From assembly GCA_036245525.1 (NCBI GenBank), contig BTPG01000004.1, positions 15,718,372-15,782,371 of the forward strand: DNA of 64,000 nucleotides, given 5' to 3'. The position numbers and the translations under genes were made by a program. How positions within the stretch are numbered: position 1 is the first letter of the stretch; the number at the start of each line of letters is the position of its first letter. This document shows, piece by piece, positions 17,840 to 25,669 of this stretch. Below the pieces are notes generated by a model. The model was not told the origin of the DNA, did not search any database, and saw nothing but the letters and a program-made list of their open reading frames with translations. The DNA comes from Semisulcospira habei (lineage: Eukaryota; Mollusca; Gastropoda; Semisulcospiridae).

Positions 17840-19967
17840 TTCGTTATCGTCATCATCATCATGATGATATTTTAGCCAGCTATGGCCGACGTCGGTCCTA
17901 GAACCGTTTGCTCGCAGGAAGAGAACTGTGCAGAGTGCTATCCCTCTCTGTTTTGGTAGCGCATTTTTGGCTCAGGTGCGATGGCAAAAGTGAGCCTATG
18001 TTTTGGGCCAGTGGTCGTCCGTCCGTCGGCCGTCGTCCGTCGTCAGTGGTAAAACTTTAACGTTGGCATTTTCTGGGAGACTATTCAAGCCACAGTCTTC
18101 AAACTTGGCCCACGGATACTGTGTGACAAGGCCTGTTTAAACGTAAAAATGACCAGTGACCGAAATCAAAGGTCACGGTCAAATATTATTTTCAACTTCA
18201 GACCTAAACCTGGTACACAGATACCTGATGATCAAGGGTCATACGAAGTCCAGAAATAGGGACAAAAATAGCCAAATTTCCCACTAAAAATTAATCTTTT
18301 TCTCAGATACTATTTTCAACTTCAAACCCAAACTTGTTACTCAGATACCTGATGGTATGACCTTTCTATGCATACTGATTTTGATGACCCCTTGGAAAGG
18401 TCAAGATCACAAAAGGTCGACAAATATGTGAAAATGCCAATTTTGGGTAGAATTTTAGTTTTTATCAAAGTTTTGGATCAGTTGTACACGTGAGCCATAA
18501 GGGCTTTGCCATTCTTGTTCCTGTCTGCTATTTACCTTGTCTTGAATTTCGGCTCTAGCAGTCATCCTTTTTATACAGTCACTGTTTTCTCTGCGCATTA
18601 TTGTGATGCGCTTATGAATAAGGCTGACCTGTGCGTTTTGGTTAGTTAGTTATTTCGGTTTTACACCGAGCAGGCGACTAAGGCCATCTCACGGCGGCTG
18701 TGCGTTTTGGATGAGCCATCATTAAAGTAGGTCAAAAACTGTGCGTCTTTTGACGTAAAGAGTGGAGTAAAAGCCCGGACAAACATGTGATGTCGCGTTT
18801 GTGTCCGGGCTCTTAATCGACTGTTTGTGTCGAAAGACGAGCAGTTTTTTACCTACTTAATTATAATAAATAATAATAATTACGGTATTTATAATGCGCT
18901 TATCTTAAAATAATTATAACTCTAAGCGCGCACTCACAACTCGCGCATGCATGCGCACGCTTTTGACAATGAATCACGTACCACAAATACATTACAACAG
19001 TTGGCTTAGGGTGGGGAGTGTGGTAGCGTTATAGTGTTAGAACTGTTGAAAGAGGTGAGTTTTGAGGGCGGATTGGAAGGAGGAGAGAGAGTGTTTCTGA
19101 CGGAGAGGGAGTGGGATAGTGTTCCAGGTGGATGGGCCGTAGACGGAAAAGGAGCGGGGTCCGAAAGTGCTGAGTTGGTGCGGGGGATGTGGAGGCGGAG
19201 AGGGTCGGAGACAGAGCGGAGGGAGCGGGAAGGAGTGTAGGGGTGAAGTAAGTAGAGAGATAGGCAGGAGCGTAGTTGTTAAGGGATCTGTAGCAGAGAG
19301 ACAGAATCTTGTATTGGATGCGTTGGGGGGATGGGGAGCCAGTGAAGGAGTTTGAGCAGGGGAGTGATGTGGTCGGATTTCTTCTTTCTGAGGACGAGGC
19401 GGGCAGCATTGATCTGGATACGCTGGAGAGGGAAAGTGGTGGAGTGAGGAAGGCCGAAAAGGAGAGAGTTGCAATAGTCGATGCGAGATAGGATGAGAGA
19501 GACAGCAAGTTTGGATGCAGCTTAAATCGTCTATTTACACCAGAAAAAGTTATATTTGTTCATTACAAAGAAATAAACAACAGGAAAAAAACCACGCTTT
19601 CAAAAACCAAGCATACAACGATCACGTGGCTTGTGCCTGTCCTTTCAAAGCGTGTTTCTTTCTTTCTCAGCTATAATTTTTCCTCAGGCATTTTTCAGAT
19701 TTTCCCGATCTTTTACGTGCTACAGACGTGTCCATGAACCCCAGCGCCCCGAGTGTGCCGTTAAATGTAGAAAGGTCTGCCAGTTCTCGCTTCACCTGGG
19801 GCTCCGAACCCGACGCGGCCAACCCAAACCTCTATGAGCCCGGAGGGCAACTCTACCAGCCGGGAGCGGCCCCAAATATGCCCCTACAGCCGGACGAAGC
19901 CTACTACAATGAAGCCGCCGCGAGGAGGAGGGCCAACAGCGGCGAAGGTCCTGATGACCTGGGATAG
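6087..19967 (+). CDS. Peripherin-2/ROM1-like (RDS family) tetraspanin, nine exons plus one optional
   Basis: Exons 6087..6285, 7838..8001, 8933..9132, 10722..10959, 11577..11697, 11956..12037, 13055..13148, 13917..14025, 19726..19967 join in frame to 482 aa plus stop. The start ATG has an ideal ACCATGG context and the MAL amino end of the family. Membrane segments lie near residues 14-41, 56-80, 94-119 and 255-282. The large extracellular loop has KCCG (159-161), DWF (167-169), PFSCCNP (204-205), Cys213 and Cys240, the six-cysteine pattern of peripherin/ROM1. By recalled alignment, the extra cysteine used for disulfide-linked rim oligomers in vertebrate PRPH2 (Cys150) is Ala here. The C-terminal tail (about 200 aa, acidic then Pro/Asn/Tyr-rich) is much longer than the vertebrate tail. 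Expected role: membrane-curvature tetraspanin, possibly photoreceptive; tissue is unknown. Donors of exons 1, 3 and 5 (GTTCGT, GTCATG, GTGGTC) are weak and were chosen by frame and homology. Confidence 0.87.
6343..6395. repeat. G-rich tract in intron 1
   Basis: Runs of 4-9 G separated by A or GA, on the sense strand of the tetraspanin intron. Could form G-quadruplex RNA. Confidence 0.7.
6445..6568. mobile_element. HP-F foldback element
   Basis: Inverted arms CCAAAGACAG / CTTTGTCTTTCACTGGG enclose GAGCGTGATTTTCATTGG paired with CAATGGAAATCTCGC. Homologous copies at 34.0, 37.6, 45.7 and 55.1 kb share the AAAGACAGTAAGT ends and AAAGCGAGATTTTCATTG stem. A SINE follows directly. Confidence 0.6.
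6569..6727 (+). mobile_element. tRNA-derived SINE copy 1
   Basis: Head GGGGAGCTGGGTGGCTCGG followed by TGGTAGAG resembles an RNA polymerase III A box (TGGCTCGGTGG); a weak B box follows at about 6622 (GTGGTTCAAACC). The body has TTTGAAATCACCT and a 3' end CATTAAGCCCTAAACGG. The A-box region carries an insertion relative to copy 2. Not a functional tRNA. Confidence 0.75.
6770..6901. mobile_element. HP-A element cut by a SINE
   Basis: TTAACCCCTTTACTGCCGAG left terminus, stem 6812..6877 (CATAGATCCCGATGCGCC mirrored by GGCGCATGAGGATC), right flank GACCAGTTTGTATCAGTGTTCC, then an abrupt switch to the SINE head at 6902. The rest of the element is absent. Confidence 0.78.
6902..7060 (+). mobile_element. 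tRNA-derived SINE copy 2
   Basis: Same head as copy 1 but with an intact tRNA-like pair: A box TGGCTCGGTGG and B box GGGTTAGAATC, 36 bp apart. Body CTTTGAAATCACCTGCGTGG and tail AAGACGTTAAGCTCTAAACG. It is inserted into an HP-A MITE, so it is younger than that MITE. Confidence 0.8.
7374..7439 (+). CDS. Possible cassette exon of the tetraspanin (66 bp)
   Basis: Acceptor GTGTGAATTTAG and an excellent donor GTAAGG bound 66 bp that are open in the needed phase (1 in, 1 out) and code VFKSHVYYLSCLVAKDG and four more residues. Inclusion adds 22 residues in the middle of TM2; skipping it gives a TM2 of normal length, so it is treated as optional or chance. Confidence 0.35.
7536..7601. repeat. Perfect 46-bp palindrome
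   Basis: ACTGTAAGTGACAAATGGC then ACATATGT then the exact mirror, with looser pairing outside (GACTCGAGTGCTTG / AAGCCCTAGAGTC). A single-copy foldback in this window, located in the tetraspanin intron between exons 1 and 3. Confidence 0.8.
7838..8001 (+). CDS. Tetraspanin exon 3: end of TM2, inner loop, TM3
   Basis: Acceptor CTATCTTGCAG; encodes residues 67-121. TM2 ends at FVCILLLLSAM, a short basic loop (ARARPPSTREA) follows, then TM3 (LLFVAVVVALTSSLLVL). Phase 0 exit at a GTCATG donor, chosen because it joins directly to exon 4 in register with the family. Confidence 0.82.
8349..8592. repeat. Two G-run tracts in intron 3
   Basis: 8355-8430 and 8528-8592 hold many runs of 3-7 G on the sense strand. 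The long open frames here are Gly/Arg/Trp-rich artefacts. Confidence 0.75.
8685..8901. mobile_element. HP-B hairpin MITE just upstream of exon 4
   Basis: TTAACTCATTGTGCCC left end, GCAGAATGAGTTAA right end, stem CATGATAGTTCAAGTG paired with CACCCTTGAACTATCATG. The right terminus lies 31 bp before exon 4, inside the region expected to hold the branch point. Confidence 0.85.
8933..9132 (+). CDS. Tetraspanin exon 4: large loop with KCCG
   Basis: Acceptor TTTCTCCTCTAG. Encodes residues 122-187, including MRLDILQIDYKCCG and DWFSVPW, closely matching the peripherin pattern (LQIEFKCCG, DWF). Exits in phase 2 at GTGATT. Confidence 0.9.
9151..9218. mobile_element. HP-D foldback
   Basis: GTGCTGGGCTGTGACTTTG mirrored by CAAAATCACAGGCCAGCAC around ACGGCTTTCAGAGACGT. 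HP-D is a 65-70 bp solo palindrome (consensus arm GTGCTGGTCTGTGATTTTGG) found at about ten places in the window. Confidence 0.75.
9427..9803. mobile_element. Nested or tandem HP-B copies
   Basis: One complete core at about 9570..9652 (GGGTGGTGTCGGAATAGC mirrored with GCTATTCTGACACCACCC; TGTC/GACA is a paired change), TTAA starts at 9427 and 9483, then a right half-copy ending CAATGTGTTAA at 9803. Order suggests one copy landed in or recombined with another. Confidence 0.7.
9816..10030. mobile_element. HP-A hairpin MITE
   Basis: TTAACCTCTACATCTCCG to CAATGAATGGATTAA. Stem 9858..9923 is nearly perfect (GCAAGAGGCATAGATCC, apex GCCCCCGCAGTTGCGGGGGC). Right flank keeps the family sequence with TTGACATTAAAGTTG and CACAATCTGCGTCCACTGG. 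Confidence 0.85.
10119..10327. mobile_element. HP-B hairpin MITE
   Basis: Right end GACTGAATGAGTTAA; left end decayed (CCACTGTGTCCCG). Perfect stem TCGACCATGATAGTTCAAGG mirrored about 10262..10291. Lies in intron 4 of the tetraspanin gene. Confidence 0.8.
10483..10686. mobile_element. HP-B hairpin MITE just upstream of exon 5
   Basis: TTAACTAATTCAGCCCGG left end and GGGGTGAAATGAGTTAA right end. Stem CATGATAGTTCAAGGG then TGGTGCCAGAATA, loop GGCGCCCATAGGCGCC. Its right TTAA is 35 bp from exon 5. Confidence 0.86.
10722..10959 (+). CDS. Tetraspanin exon 5: SCCNP loop and start of TM4
   Basis: Acceptor CTTCACCTTTCATAG. Encodes residues 188-267: DDVPFSCCNP, HRPC, then HYKYDPRTLHTLHKQGCRDAL and RTIGFTLLFQAVVQ. 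This is the most diagnostic exon for the peripherin/ROM1 family. The open frame runs past the chosen GTGGTC donor for 35 codons; a stronger GTGAGC donor lies at 11024 but gives no homologous sequence. Confidence 0.9.
11190..11262. repeat. LINE/SINE tail with (ATT)n
   Basis: GATCCTGCGCTATATAAGAA followed by ATTATT repeats. The GCGCTATA..(ATT)n ending recurs at 15.66, 17.3, 38.65 and 56.9 kb and marks 3' ends of retroposons. Confidence 0.6.
11577..11697 (+). CDS. Tetraspanin exon 6: end of TM4
   Basis: Acceptor TTCTGCTTGATATAG; encodes residues 268-307, ICAVATSRLIQTSMLTAV and on, aligning with the TM4 exit and the arginine/threonine turn of peripherin. Phase 0 in, phase 1 out at GTACCC. Confidence 0.75.
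11803..11868. mobile_element. HP-C-related hairpin (AGCAAAGG ends)
   Basis: CCCGTAAGCAAAGGTCCTCG and GACGTTTTGCTACTAGGGG ends enclose GGGCTCACTGCGGCCGTCG and GGGCCCGAAG. It lies in the 258-bp intron 6 of the tetraspanin gene. Confidence 0.65.
11956..12037 (+). CDS. Tetraspanin exon 7: acidic cytoplasmic tail
   Basis: Acceptor TCGTTGATCCAG after an ATTC/ACTC-rich intron end; donor GTAGTC. Residues 308-334: DSKKDEDEGVALLDETA then a Thr run. Phase 1 in, 2 out. Confidence 0.72.
12225..13030. repeat. Candidate inverted-repeat-bounded insert in intron 7
   Basis: ATTACGATATTAGTGATG near 12230 is inverted at 13002 (CATCACTAATATCATTACG). The outer sequence GTGAC..AGCATTTACGATGA occurs at both 12160-12186 and 13040-13066, so the exon 8 acceptor region looks duplicated around the insert. 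An HP-A-like palindrome sits inside. Confidence 0.4.
12295..12403. mobile_element. Composite palindrome with HP-A apex
   Basis: Outer arms CCATAAGTATAGAAAACACT and the mirror AGTGTTTTCTATCTATGG; inner arms GGCATAGATCCTCATGAGCC and GGCTCATGAGGATC. The HP-A stem has become the apex of an unrelated foldback. Confidence 0.75.
13055..13148 (+). CDS. Tetraspanin exon 8: Ser/Pro-rich tail
   Basis: Acceptor TGACCTTTTGACAG, donor GTACGA. Residues 335-366: IYDELSVSDAGDSSTAPPI and SPRSPSAEQRF. Phase 2 in, 0 out. The YDEL and SPRSP motifs are possible phosphorylation sites (inference). Confidence 0.72.
13160..13480. repeat. Degenerate TTGGCTGG / TTTG simple repeat in intron 8
   Basis: Interspersed TTGGCTGG, TTGGTT and TTTGTTGG units. 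On the opposite strand these give a Gln/Pro/Asn/Thr-rich open frame that is not a gene. Confidence 0.85.
13679..13745. mobile_element. HP-A hairpin core
   Basis: AAGAAGCATAGATCCTTATG with apex GCCCCCGCAGTTGCGGGGGC and mirror TTATGAGGATCTATG. TTATGA in one arm is not matched by TCATAA in the other, but most of the stem is perfect. No TTAA ends found. Confidence 0.72.
13917..14025 (+). CDS. Tetraspanin exon 9: cytoplasmic tail
   Basis: Acceptor ATCCCTCAGAACAG, donor GTAAGT (consensus). Residues 367-402: SVELAYANFEETLTTGRG and DHVEPVHLAYSP. Phase 0 in, 1 out, matching exon 10 directly across a 5.7-kb intron. Confidence 0.75.
14198..14271. repeat. G-run, (GT)n, G-run
   Basis: About 14 G, a short GGTGGTGAG spacer, a GT tract of 32 nt and a second G run. 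Intron 9. Confidence 0.9.
14318..14425. mobile_element. Decayed HP-B hairpin
   Basis: ACCATGACAACTCAAGGCTG and CACCACCCTTGAACAATCATGG arms survive; the loop has been replaced by AGTCCTCGGACAGCTCTTG. Confidence 0.65.
14474..14599. mobile_element. HP-E foldback
   Basis: Ends GGGGCCAATTGTTTGAG and GCTCTTGCTACTGGTCCCC; inner stem CTGCACAAGCCACTAAACAA mirrored by TTGCTTAGTGGCTTGTGCA; apex TCTGCTGTAGCGGAGCA. Related copies: 31.6, 48.3 and 53.7 kb. Confidence 0.72.
14792..14841. mobile_element. Internally deleted HP-C
   Basis: CCCAATGTGCAAAGGACATC and GGACTTTTGCCCATTGGG ends with most of the core lost (50 bp). The flanking dinucleotide is AC on both sides (14790-14791, 14842-14843). Confidence 0.68.
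14925..15070 (-). repeat. Retroposon 3' segment, matches 39.7 kb copy
   Basis: AGGCGCTTTATCCCAATTG, then AATCGGCTCAAAGCGCC and GAACTGAACCCAACAAGC, is the reverse complement of the segment preceding the ATT tract at 39.74-39.80 kb. Likely the 3' UTR of a LINE family. Confidence 0.6.
15175..15335 (-). mobile_element. tRNA-derived SINE, minus strand
   Basis: Read on the minus strand: GGGCGATCCGTGGCGCAGCG (A-box-like), then a tRNA-like stretch, then GAGGTTCAATACCCGG (B box), then CGTCAGAATTTTCTCC. Different family from the + strand SINEs at 6.6-7.1 kb. Acceptor-stem pairing is not maintained, so it is not a tRNA gene. Confidence 0.72.
15437..15770. mobile_element. TTAA-type palindrome split by an (ATT)n-tailed retroposon
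   Basis: TTAACTCATTCGAGACGTGC, then CCGGATAAACGGCATATATC, pairs loosely with TGCCGCATATCTATACTAAC and TTATCCGGCG at 15733-15768. Between them sits a segment ending GCGCTATAGAAGAGTTATA plus ATT repeats (15682..15729). Confidence 0.5.
15912..16017. mobile_element. Single-copy foldback
   Basis: AAATGCGACATTTTTGGAA mirrored by TTCCAAAAATGTCGCATTT; outer TATACTGA/TCAGTATA; apex GGAAACATTTTAAAGTGTTTCC. No family member elsewhere in this window. Confidence 0.72.
16146..16254. mobile_element. HP-C hairpin MITE, best copy
   Basis: CCCAGTGCGCAAAGGCCATC and GATGGCCTTTCGCGCACTGGG form almost perfect 50-bp arms including CGGGCGGACGTCGGCCGC, with apex CGCGCACAGCTGTGCGCG. Flanked by TA on both sides (16144-16145, 16255-16256). 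Confidence 0.88.
16450..16558. mobile_element. HP-C hairpin MITE, second adjacent copy
   Basis: CCCAATGCGCAAAAAGCC to GGCCTTTGCGCACTGGG; flanked by AA on both sides (16448-16449, 16559-16560). Only 195 bp from the preceding copy. Confidence 0.86.
16570..17427 (+). mobile_element. CR1/L2-like LINE, 5'-truncated copy 1
   Basis: Encodes the C-terminal part of a non-LTR reverse transcriptase protein (16656..17198): SLILSRIDYCNSLLSGL, ARLVLRKKK, LLHLLPIPQRIQYKILSL, and the terminal GPRSFSVYGPSAWNTLP..LKTHLFQQF, a signature of CR1/L2/Jockey-type ORF2 ends. The 3' UTR reads GTTATAATTATTATAAGATA, then GCGCATTATAAATACC, then about 70 bp of ATT. It lies in intron 9 of the tetraspanin. Confidence 0.88.
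17456..17768. mobile_element. HP-A element interrupted by a SINE-like insertion
   Basis: TTAACCGGGAACATTTG to GGCACTGAGCGGGTTAA. The hairpin is weakened (GAGGTATAGATGCTCGTGAG). A 91-bp foreign segment (17580..17670) splits the right flank; the flank resumes in register after it. Confidence 0.75.
17580..17670 (-). mobile_element. 91-bp SINE-like insertion with 10-bp duplication
   Basis: CTTGATCCTG occurs at 17570-17579 and 17671-17680 as a perfect target duplication. The insert begins GTTGGTTGGTTAGTTCGGG and contains TTTAACGTCCACAG and GGCGGGTTATGG, the same words as the partial copy at the right edge of the window (63925-64000). On the minus strand it has a CCAAC-type repetitive tail. Confidence 0.78.
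17807..17868. repeat. (CAT)n microsatellite
   Basis: CAT trinucleotides with a CGTTATCG interruption near the right end. Confidence 0.95.
17968..18519. repeat. GTGAGCC-type complex repeat, short copy
   Basis: Begins GGCTCAGGTGCGATGGC, AAAAGTGAGCCTATG, then GGGCCAGTGGTCGTCCGTCC; ends GAGCCATAAGGGCTTTGCC, ATTCTTG. Inside are two to three diverged units with CTTCAAACCCAAACTTG and GATACCTGATGGTATGACC. The longer homologue is at 43268..44309. Confidence 0.72.
18630..18705 (+). repeat. Short retroposon fragment (GGTTAGTTAGTT type)
   Basis: GGTTAGTTAGTTATTTCGG then TTTTACACCGAGCAGGCG and AAGGCCATCTCACGGCGG. A reverse-complement relative lies at 7285-7345 (GAGATGGCCTTAGTTGCC..AACTAACTAACTA). Confidence 0.5.
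18721..18862. mobile_element. Foldback with long arms
   Basis: TTAAAGTAGGTCAAAAACTG and its mirror CAGTTTTTTACCTACTTAA; inner GTCTTTTGAC / GTCGAAAGAC; central GAGCCCGGACAC-type pair (AAAGCCCGGACAAAC, GTGTCCGGGCTC). A decayed relative is at about 61.63-61.73 kb. Confidence 0.68.
18863..19515 (-). mobile_element. CR1/L2-like LINE, truncated copy 2
   Basis: Minus-strand homologue of the copy at 16.6-17.4 kb, with the same 3' UTR (ATAATAATAATTACGG, GCGCTTATC). Protein matches are spread over three frames (PQRIQYKILSLCYRSLNN in one; LSTFGPRSFSVYGPSTWNT..HLFQQF in another), so at least two frameshifts have accumulated. Confidence 0.85.
19726..19967 (+). CDS. Tetraspanin exon 10: end of the tail and stop
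   Basis: Acceptor ATCTTTTACGTGCTACAG, phase 1. Residues 403-482: DVSMNPSAPSVPLNVERSA, SSRFTWGSEPDAANPNLYEP, GGQLYQPGAAPNMPLQPDEA, YYNEAAARRRANSGEGPDDLG and TAG at 19965. Repeated (N/Q)LY(E/Q)PG motifs are notable. Long distance from exon 9 makes the linkage less certain, but phase and open frame fit exactly. Confidence 0.7.
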
Positions 19968-20078
19968 CGTACAGAGTGGACAGTTCTGGGATGGTGCGGG
20001 GTTGGGGTGCGGGTGGGTGGAAGAAAGGGTGGTGGTGGTGGTGGTGGAAGAGGGGGGTTGAGAGAACAACACGTAGTT

Positions 20079-20347
20079 GCAAGAGGCATAGATCCTCATG
20101 AGCCCCCGCAGTTGCCAGGGCTAATGAGGATCTATACCTCTTGCTGTCACTACTGTCGTGAGTAGCCGGGGCTCATAAGAACACGTGGCTCTTGCTCGCA
20201 TCGAGATCCTCAGTGCCTCATTGACATCCATATTCTGAAATGAGAGAGATTTCAAAAGAAAAAAAGAAACCACATCCATTTACAAGAGGCATAGCTCCTC
20301 ATGAGCCCCCGCAGTTACGGGGGCTCATGAGGATCTATGCCTCTTGC
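20079..20347. mobile_element. Two HP-A hairpins in direct tandem downstream of the tetraspanin stop
   Basis: Cores 20079..20143 and 20283..20347, each GCAAGAGGCATAG-type stems, and each followed by the same sequence (CTGTCACTACTGTCGTGAGT / CTGTTACTACTGCCGTGAGT, then GGCTCAT..CTCTTGCTCG). The first lies 112 bp after the stop codon, so both may be within the 3' UTR. Confidence 0.8.
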
Positions 20348-20473
20348 TGTTACTACTGCCGTGAGTAGCAGTGGCTCATGAGAATACGTGCCTCTTGCTC
20401 GGTGCAACAACATTCTGAGGACTGAGCTTATCCCGTATTAAATCGACTGCTATGAGACCGCTTGCCACACCAC

Positions 20474-20684
20474 TTAACCCCTTCACTGCCGAGAAAAAGT
20501 AAACGAGATCTAAATGCAAGAGGTATAGATTCACATGAGCCCCCGCGACTGCGGGGGCTCATGAGGATATAATTATGCGTCTTGCTGAGACCACTTTGTC
20601 TCTATGTTCTTTGAACAGTCGTGGATTTCAGTCAACGCAGATTTCAGAAACAAAATGTAGGTCTGTTGGCAGGGAACGGGTTAA
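20474..20684. mobile_element. Complete HP-A MITE
   Basis: TTAACCCCTTCACTGCCGAG at the left and GGCAGGGAACGGGTTAA at the right: a textbook copy of 211 bp. Stem about 20517..20585 with AGATTCACATGAG in the left arm and a GAGGATATAATTATGCG alteration in the right arm. Confidence 0.9.
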
Positions 20685-21067
20685 TCGTCCCTTTAGTCAT
20701 TACTATAGAGGGGCGCAACCTACTGTCTTTCCTTACTATCAAGGGGCTCAACCTACTGTCCTTTCCCGCTCTAAAGGGACTCGATCTGTTGTGTTTTTAA
20801 CCCGATCGCGGCTATCATCGCATATACCACCAAGCTCTTCAGAAAAAATGGTCTGCAGGCAACCATATCTTGGCTGGACGCACACCTTATAATACTATGA
20901 ACTCTAAACTGTCAATACCGGTCAGGGAAGCGTCTACAGGAGGAGTATACATAGTAAGGGGAATCACTCAATACTGGCCACACATTAGTACGCAAACAGT
21001 AAGTTCCCCATGCTTGACCTTTCTTTGCACCAAATCCCCACCCTACCGGCGGCGGGCACAACGCGCA

Positions 21068-21070
<3 letters not shown>

Positions 21071-21160
<90 letters not shown>
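21071..21160. repeat. (GT)n microsatellite, 90 bp
   Basis: Uninterrupted TG dinucleotides. Confidence 0.97.
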
Positions 21161-21166
<6 letters not shown>

Positions 21167-21252
21167 TGTAGACAGCAGAAGTGCAGGACGGTCAAAGCTG
21201 CTTTTGTATTCATATTTTATGGTCAGTGGTCCTCACTCCCAAGTTTAGATAT

Positions 21253-21320
21253 GAGCTGGTCTGTGATTTTGGACCTTACGGCTGGACAGCCGTAAGGTCC
21301 AAAATTACAGACCAGCACAC
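21253..21320. mobile_element. HP-D foldback, best copy
   Basis: GCTGGTCTGTGATTTTGGAC then CTTACGGCTG, apex GACAG, mirror CCGTAAGGTCCAAAATTACA and GACCAGCACAC. Arms of about 31 bp with one mismatch. Confidence 0.85.
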
Positions 21321-21489
21321 CGGATCTCAGATGAGGCTTTGAAATGCGTGCAATGTACTCGTGTCTGCAGCCTTTTGTTCGTGTGATTGCGAGAATATGA
21401 AACTGGTAATGAGAGCAGGCATTTTTCCACTGCGCGTGGCGTATTATCACAAAATATAAAGACGGCCGTCGCGCTGATGAGACAGAACA

Positions 21490-21627
21490 AGAACAAAAGA
21501 TAATCCAGACCAACAATGTGACTGCCAAGGGTGTATTGACTGCCAAGGGTGTATTGACTGCCAAGGGTGTATTGACTGCCAAGGGCGTAAAATGCGAAGA
21601 AAATCCCTAGAAAGAAAGAAACACGCT
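21490..21627. mobile_element. HP-H family fragment with an 18-bp tandem array
   Basis: ATAATCCAGACCAACAATGTG, then TGTATTGACTGCCAAGGG repeated three times after a first partial unit (21517..21588), then AAAGAAACACGC. Other HP-H copies contain a single GTGACTGCCAAGCGTGTA, so the array arose here. Confidence 0.7.
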
Positions 21628-21852
21628 TAACCCATATCATACTGAGGCTAAAACTTCAAATTTGTACACTGCCATATGCAAGCTACATTATATTACGTAC
21701 ATATAAGGATATAGACCAAATGCCTTTAGTTCAAGGGTGGTGCCAGAATCGCTTGGCGCCTAGAGGCGCCAAGCTATTCTGGCACCACCCTTGAACTATT
21801 TTAGTCAAACTATTATTTCACACACTGGTGTATTCCAAATCATAAGGGTTAA
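21627..21852. mobile_element. HP-B core in CCCATATCATACTGAG ends
   Basis: TTAACCCATATCATACTGAG to CATAAGGGTTAA. Stem TAGTTCAAGGGTGGTGCC and mirror with loop GGCGCCTAGAGGCGCC. A second right half (CACACACTGGTGTATTCCG..GATAAGGGTTAA) follows to 21932, sharing the TTAA at 21849. Confidence 0.86.
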
Positions 21853-22069
21853 CAAGCTATTTTGGCACTAGCCTGGAACAATTTTAGTCAAACTTTTTCA
21901 CACACTGGTGTATTCCGAATGATAAGGGTTAAAATGGACAATTATAACATAGTTTACTATATTTTTATGGTTAAACCCTTGTTATTCAAAATGGACGCAC
22001 AGACAAGAATGTAATGCACTACCTATCTTTCATTTGCAAAATAAAAACAAGTCGCAACTTATCTTTGGT

Positions 22070-22194
22070 TTAACTCATTCAGCCCGACGGCCGTATTTCC
22101 CAAATTTTGGAGGCGTCATCTAATGACTATGTACCAGTTGCAGGAGATGGATCGACCATCTCCTGCTGTAGTGCGTCAGGGCTGACTGGGTTAA
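22070..22194. mobile_element. Short TTAA element with GGAGATGG palindrome
   Basis: TTAACTCATTCAGCCCG to GGGCTGACTGGGTTAA, 125 bp. The HP-B stem is absent; only GCAGGAGATGGATCGACCA and TCTCCTGC remain as the central palindrome. Represents the deletion end-state of the 1351 and 37382 type. Confidence 0.8.
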
Positions 22195-22713
22195 AGAGTT
22201 TATTGCTTTGCAGAATACACGAAAGAATGCATAACATTTCCATCAGATCAAAACAAGAAAACAAGCCACAGGCTTACAGAATGATCTGGACATTTAATTG
22301 AATCAATTACATTTGCATTTGCATGGCGGTGGTTAGCAAAGTTACAAATACAATGTAAATAAATAGATCGATAACATTAATGGAAAAGAAAATAGAGGGG
22401 AAAATACAAATATTATAGTGGAGAGAGAGAGACAATGACAATGATTCTTTATTTTACAACGGTGAAAGTTTTGGTGAAACCATTTTTCGAACTTGCCGTT
22501 GCTAATCTACTTTACATATAATGCACAAATCACAAAAATACTATTATTAAATTGGGAAAAACTAAATATATAACTAATAAAAATTGAAATATAAAGTTTT
22601 TAAAAAAAGAAATCATTGAAAAGGTGAAAATAAACATAACAAATCTCACACATACACACAATTATAAAGGTATAAATCTTCATACATACATTCATAAACA
22701 CAAGCACAAGCAC

Positions 22714-22714
<1 letters not shown>

Positions 22715-22793
<79 letters not shown>
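22715..22793. repeat. (CA)n microsatellite inside the LINE 3' UTR
   Basis: About 78 bp of CA between AAGCACAAGCACAAC and AATACATGCAGC. Confidence 0.96.
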
Positions 22794-22795
<2 letters not shown>

Positions 22796-22896
22796 ACATG
22801 CAGCATTAGCATCTTGTATTAACTGAAGATATAACTGAATTGAAGAGTTAGAAAGGGGAAAATCGTACACTTCAAGTGCAGGTTGCTGTGAAAATC

Positions 22897-25665
<2,769 letters not shown>

Positions 25666-25669
25666 AGAG

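Noticed and set aside
20079..20347. microRNA precursors or a CRISPR array from the evenly repeated hairpins
   Set aside because: The hairpins are dispersed multi-copy elements with TTAA ends in a eukaryotic genome; no repeat-spacer organisation and no evidence of processing.
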